Part shown: positions 61,801 through 64,000 of the stretch, in pieces
How positions within the stretch are numbered: the first letter of the stretch is position 1
How the letters are laid out: every line of letters starts with the position of its first letter
Origin: Mytilisepta virgata
Taxonomy: Eukaryota; Mollusca; Bivalvia; Mytilida; Mytilidae
Direction: 5' to 3'
DNA: 64,000 nucleotides
Assembly: GCA_028015205.1 (NCBI GenBank)
Contig: CM051516.1
Span: 33,742,230 to 33,806,229 of the forward strand
Position numbers and translations under genes: made by a program
The notes under the pieces: generated by a model
The model's database searches: none
Told to the model about the DNA's origin: nothing
Seen by the model: the letters and a program-made list of their open reading frames with translations, nothing else

Positions 61801-62147
61801 GAGATTAGAGGAGTCAGCTTTAAACAGGACACCAAAACAAAAATAATACATTTATATAACAGTAGGCATTATTGATGTATCAGTATTAGTTGTGGATACA
61901 TGAATTCCCCATATCTTCTCATATTATATTTATGTACATTTATATTTACATGTGTAGATAAAAAACATTTCAATTTATAGATAGGGAATATGCATTTGAA
62001 GATTTAGATGATGAGGATGAAGAAATGAAGCAATATTTCCATGACACATGGTCAGAAGAATTCTGTCCTGTGGCTACACAACTGTTACAAAGAATGGAAT
62101 CATATCAGTCAGACTTAGAACCTATTGAAAGTCCTTCAGGTTCATGA
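39825..62147 (+). CDS. ARMC2: Armadillo repeat-containing protein 2, 20 coding exons
   Basis: ARMC2 is a motile-cilium protein. In Chlamydomonas its orthologue acts as an adaptor for intraflagellar transport of radial spokes, and human mutations cause malformed sperm flagella (family knowledge). The joined frame is 2628 nt, or 875 residues, against about 867 in human. It aligns end to end: the N-terminal EIISDAK and RPFTPRDERRSLF motif, RPVSGTRLSPL in exon 2, a low-complexity Ser/Pro/Arg linker, then armadillo-type helices (VCKLVFKVSRNEKNDPEF, LTAALRNLADASS, CFILGNMTAKNNDARLRLF, VATINNLSFYN, EASRVFGNLT) and the C-terminal DTWSEEFCPVATQLLQRM. All junctions are GT-AG and in phase. Donors after exon 1 (GTTCCC) and exon 15 (GTTAAT) are weak. 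The ATG at 39825 has A at -3 and G at +4 and an in-frame TGA at 39799. Any 5' non-coding exons were not found. Confidence 0.95.
40205..40685 (+). mobile_element. dispersed ~480-bp repeat, copy 2
   Basis: Same family and orientation as 16640-17125, in ARMC2 intron 1. It differs by small insertions, including an extra palindromic stretch around 40285. Confidence 0.75.
42493..42812. mobile_element. palindromic non-autonomous element, copy 2 (reverse)
   Basis: Reverse-orientation relative of 1787-2070 in ARMC2 intron 3. It shares the TTATTTAACGTCGTCAAGGG tail and the paired arms ending AATTAGTTAT. Confidence 0.75.
44422..44785 (+). repeat. degenerate array echoing the ARMC2 exon 5 3' end
   Basis: Exon 5 ends with AGAGCTCCAAGTTCTGCTGC, AGAAGTCCCACAGGAAG, then GTAAGAAATG. 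The same string recurs downstream in the same orientation with AGAGCTCC-like starts at 44438, 44494 and 44548, then weaker copies to about 44785 (unit about 47-56 bp). Several copies keep the GGAAGGTAA donor-like end. Confidence 0.85.
46097..46430. mobile_element. MITE with ~45-bp terminal inverted repeats, copy 2
   Basis: Same ends and interior as 36284-36846 in the same orientation, but lacks about 230 bp of the interior. It lies 60 bp downstream of ARMC2 exon 7 in intron 7. Confidence 0.88.
46694..62147 (+). CDS. ARMC2: ARMC2 exons 8-20 (armadillo repeats and C-terminus)
   Basis: Exons: 8, 46694-46869; 9, 47965-48067; 10, 50007-50179; 11, 50706-50756; 12, 51189-51334; 13, 53124-53223; 14, 53453-53593; 15, 54999-55170; 16, 55469-55591; 17, 57502-57615; 18, 58753-58885; 19, 60409-60569; 20, 61981-62147 with stop TGA at 62145-62147. 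They encode about residues 290-875. Repeated helical blocks with the small-residue and Asn pattern of armadillo repeats are visible (GNMTAKNN, VANMSINEMVGPVLASN, FGNLT, ACGVLINFMVDEENRSVL). Exon 19 has KTDWELASMVCQILWNYS, matching human TDWQLACLVCKTLWNFS. Exon 10 has two possible acceptors 89 bp apart; only the downstream one (50007) gives an open frame. Exons 8, 16 and 17 are each followed by copies of their own end and donor. Confidence 0.92.
46883..46930 (+). repeat. single echo of the ARMC2 exon 8 end and donor
   Basis: The last ~36 nt of exon 8 plus GTAAGTAATAAAT are repeated 48 bp downstream, with GTAAGT at 46870 and 46918. The copy has a TGA/TAG-type stop in the exon frame. Confidence 0.9.
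46952..47078 (+). repeat. dispersed intronic repeat shared by ARMC2 introns 8 and 10, copy 1
   Basis: GACACTAAAATACACCTATT, GTCATTTTTTGACTCCATA and GATCGACCTG occur here and in 50265-50390 in the same order. Confidence 0.6.
48739..48866. repeat. TA microsatellite with interspersed 28-bp repeats
   Basis: Three copies of ATTGAATGTACATTATTTCA are separated by (TA)n runs. It abuts the element starting at 48868. Confidence 0.85.
48868..49807. mobile_element. 940-bp TIR element with internal tandem repeats
   Basis: Inverted ends TGTCTCGCCTG and CAGGCGAGACA. Near the left end GGCGACGGCGACGGCGACGG gives a GC-rich patch in AT-rich DNA. The core repeats a block of about 130-170 bp containing TATGGGTACATGCCAGTCTG and CTTGACCTCAATTTCA. 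Lies in ARMC2 intron 9. No coding capacity. Confidence 0.8.
49831..49893. repeat. long (TA)n microsatellite
   Basis: About 31 TA units immediately upstream of the duplicated ARMC2 exon 10 acceptor. Confidence 0.95.
49895..50073 (+). repeat. 89-bp tandem duplication of ARMC2 exon 10 acceptor and exon start
   Basis: Two almost identical copies, each with the T-rich tract, TTCTTCAG and the first ~60 nt of exon 10. Exon-like sequence begins at 49918 in copy 1 and 50007 in copy 2. Copy 1 runs into ATATATATGTAA, a stop in the exon frame, so the functional exon must use the second acceptor. Confidence 0.95.
50265..50390 (+). repeat. dispersed intronic repeat, copy 2
   Basis: Relative of 46952-47078, starting GACACTAAACTACACC and ending near GATCGACCTGTTCGATGTAC. 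It lies about 85 bp after ARMC2 exon 10. Confidence 0.6.
51507..52154. mobile_element. 648-bp TA-flanked element, mariner/pogo-like ends
   Basis: CAGTTGATTTTTGTCTCGAA at the left and a complement ending GAGAATCAACTG at the right, with TA on both sides (51505-51506, 52155-52156). Lies in ARMC2 intron 12. The interior has no recognisable transposase. Confidence 0.75.
52739..52875. repeat. 137-bp near-perfect palindrome
   Basis: AGATTCTCCTTCA pairs with TGAAGGAGAATCT at the far end, and GAGTTATGGAATTTCTCCAC pairs with the corresponding inner arm. Probably a foldback MITE in ARMC2 intron 12. Confidence 0.8.
53750..54147. mobile_element. non-autonomous element, ATGCCCGCC...GGCGGGGCAT family
   Basis: Starts ATGCCCGCCTG and ends GGCGGGGCATGTAGTGTCC. 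It contains two copies of AGGTAGTTTTTCATG. Lies in ARMC2 intron 14. Confidence 0.6.
55592..57130 (+). repeat. 45-bp minisatellite made from the ARMC2 exon 16 end and donor
   Basis: The last ~35 nt of exon 16 (GTGCAATAACTGCTCATCAA, AGAATAATTGATT) plus GTAAGTA form the unit. It is repeated in the same orientation for about 1.1 kb (to ~56700) and then, after unrelated sequence, in decayed form to ~57130. A 15-codon period is obvious (RIIDSKYSAIIAHQR-like). TAGTAAGTAT, a consensus-like 5' splice site, occurs nine times between 55830 and 56510. Read from exon 16 the frame hits a TGA in the second unit, so the array is not a simple coding extension. Confidence 0.95.
57740..58431. mobile_element. 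TIR element GCCCCGCCA...TGGCGGGGC
   Basis: Inverted ends GCCCCGCCA (57740) and TGGCGGGGC (58423). Two long internal copies carry CTTTTGACAGTGRTGAATAA near 57839 and 58124, with TTTGACCT motifs. It lies in ARMC2 intron 17, between exon 17 and the echo of its end. Confidence 0.65.
58534..58600 (+). repeat. echo of the ARMC2 exon 17 3' end and donor
   Basis: TTTGGAAATCTGACTC, AAAAAGT, GTTCA and GGTAAA occur in the same order as in exon 17 and its donor (57556-57622), about 0.98 kb downstream. Frame and several codons are degraded. The intervening TIR element accounts for most of the distance. Confidence 0.8.
59141..59945. mobile_element. non-autonomous element, ATGCCACGCC...GGCGGGGCAT family
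   Basis: Starts TTATGCCACGCC and ends GGCGGGGCATCCGTGTC. The inside has four decayed copies of a ~160-bp block with TATGACCTACATTT and GTTAAGTTTTGCG. Lies in ARMC2 intron 18. Confidence 0.7.
60732..60770. repeat. perfect 16-bp-arm hairpin
   Basis: AATTCTAGATGGTCGT, a 7-nt loop, and ACGACCATCTAGAATT. It follows a fragment of the TACTGTGGATTC element family in ARMC2 intron 19 and is likely its foldback end. Confidence 0.7.
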
Positions 62148-64000
62148 TGATTTTCATGTAATGTTTAGTTATAATAGTGTTTTATTCATCTGAAACTGTG
62201 GTGTGTAAAAGGATTAATGTGGAGTAGATGTAGCTCCTTTTCCCGTTTAACTACTGAAATGGCTAGTATCGGTCTGCAGATTGACAAGATGAACTGAAGG
62301 CCAAGCCAGAATTTGAAACCAGTCCGGTTATAGTTAATATCTAACCATCTTATTGTGTTCAAATAATATAAGAAAACCGTCCATTTTATATACATGTATT
62401 TTAAACAAGATGTTATGTCAGAAATTATTTTAATTGTACAAATGGTAATATTTATATATACATGTGTGTCATTTTATCAGTGTAATAACTAATCAGGGCC
62501 TTATCAAGAACCTGTTATTTCAGAGAATCTTTCGCTGAATTTGATTAGATTTATATTTCTGGGAACTATTTCCTTGTTAGGGTTAGAATGGAAGAAAGAA
62601 ATCTTAAAAAGGAAAAGTTTTGGCCTATTTCCCCCGTCTATTAGTGCATGCTGTTTTTATTATGAGAATTATAAAAAGACCTAATCTTGTGAAATAAATT
62701 TTTTTATAGTTCAGAATTTATGAAGTTATGAACCATGAACTTGCAGAAAAGCTTTTTCTTAAAAATTCAAATAAAGTAGCTTGTTTTGTTTTTGTAGCCA
62801 TAGTGAATTTGTTATTGTTTTTATCAGTATTTTATTATCTTGTTGTTGTATATAATATAACTAATATTTATTTATAAATTGTACAGTATTTCTATTTATG
62901 TAAATTCATCCATTAACATGGGATGTAGGAAAACCTTCACCTTGTTATAATAGCAAATGCTATGTAGAATTATGTCCCCTTAGGAGATAAGCTCTGTGTA
63001 CACATGGTGTATATTCATCAGGCCAACAATAAACAATTAATAGTAAATTTTAGATTACCATCTGATTTTCCATAATAGTAGGGAGGATGGGCATTATAAA
63101 CAAAAAATCAACTGTTTTTTGTTGGTAGAAATGAATGAAACAAACATTTCAAACAATAGGGTGTTTTTTATATTTCTGATCTCATTTTGAACTTACCGGT
63201 AGTTACTTTGAAGTATATTTAGACATATACTTGTTCTCTGCCTTCAGAAAAACATACAAAAGAACAATAATCAATCATGCCATACCCGCCTCTTACTCGT
63301 TTCATAATTTTATTATTTAAGATCAACTACATCAAAGAACAGTGAACCTTACTTACCCCTGGCTCAACACATACAGGGGACAGGATGTCAAGGAAGCAAC
63401 TCCTTGAAAATTGATAAATTTCAGTTCGGACATACATGTAAATAGTATGAAAATGGTCTATTCATATGTAGGTACTTTAAGCATAGGACAAAAAATTAGA
63501 AACATACAAGTAGAAAAAATATTACTAGTTTTGAAGTAGAAATGTATTGGTGCATTTTTTCAACATCCATTATATAAAGATTGGTAATTTTAATTTGAAT
63601 ATTTATCCTGGTGTTAGTGGCTGGCAGTTTTGTAAACAATTAAGCTGGCTCTGTAGAATATGCAAATAATCTGACCTTCAGGGTGCAGTCTGTATGCCAC
63701 TTTTTCGTGAGCAAAAATTTTAAACTGCTGACCACCAATTTAAAAAAAATCAGTATTCTGACTGCCAATTTAGTAAAAGTTTAAATATTATGTACCTTCT
63801 TTCAAAATCTTTTGGTCATACTCCATGAAACAGGACTTGGAGTGTTGGATAAGTAATATTATTTGTTAATTGTATATAAACACTGATGTTAATGAAGTTC
63901 AGTTCAGGCTCATCAGTATTTGCCATTTACCCCTGAATCAGTAACGTTACCTTTTGGCATAGTGTCTGTAACTCTAAAAAAAACATTCATTTCATGATAT
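62148..64000. other. ARMC2 3' UTR and flank
   Basis: AT-rich sequence with candidate poly(A) signals. I see no further gene, RNA or defined repeat. Confidence 0.6.
62693..63033 (+). terminator. candidate ARMC2 polyadenylation signals
   Basis: AATAAA occurs at 62693-62698, 62769-62774 and 63028-63033, between 0.55 and 0.9 kb after the ARMC2 stop. Which one is used cannot be told from sequence. Confidence 0.35.

Noticed and set aside
1..64000. CRISPR arrays, operons, bacterial promoters, tRNA or rRNA genes
   Set aside because: The tandem repeats lack conserved repeats with unique spacers, the DNA is eukaryotic with spliced genes, and I saw no tRNA cloverleaf or rRNA sequence by eye.

Overview
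The window is AT-rich animal nuclear DNA with GT-AG introns of roughly 50 bp to 6 kb and a dense load of short non-autonomous transposons. The two genes, the intact LINE and the repeat families (elements ending in GGCGGGGCAT, elements starting GTCTCGCCTG, elements with internal GCGGCCAT repeats) suggest a bivalve mollusc, probably a mytilid mussel. The species call is inference; no search was run.

Two complete protein-coding genes stand head to head. On the minus strand, positions 5109-34692 encode Listerin (LTN1), the RING E3 ubiquitin ligase of ribosome-associated quality control. I assembled 29 coding exons with compatible phases, giving 1720 codons plus a stop, ending in a C4HC3 RING. On the plus strand, positions 39825-62147 encode ARMC2, an armadillo-repeat protein of motile-cilium and sperm-flagellum assembly. 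It has 20 coding exons with compatible phases, giving 875 codons plus a stop.

Layout: 1-5108 is a tandem array, a palindromic element, nested MITEs and LTN1 3' flank. 5109-34692 is LTN1; intron 3 carries an intact 1098-residue LINE in antisense orientation (about 27.77-32.06 kb). 34693-39824 is the divergent intergenic region, with degenerate 5-mer repeats, a cluster of TGACGTCA sites about 0.7 kb upstream of the LTN1 start, and a large element with a MITE nested in it. 39825-62147 is ARMC2. 62148-64000 is its 3' flank.

The most unusual signal is that several introns in both genes contain copies of the neighbouring exon edge together with its splice site, placed right beside the real exon. 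Clear cases are LTN1 exons 3, 25 and 27 and ARMC2 exons 5, 8, 16 and 17, where the exon 3' end plus 5' splice site is echoed downstream. In ARMC2 exon 10 the 3' splice site plus exon start is duplicated upstream. Some echoes are single copies, others have grown into minisatellites (66-bp units after LTN1 exon 3, 45-bp units after ARMC2 exon 16). The recurrence suggests a local process that makes decoy splice sites and exon-derived satellites.

The two genes are not known to share a pathway: LTN1 clears stalled nascent chains from 60S subunits, and ARMC2 serves axonemal assembly. Their pairing here may be only local gene order.
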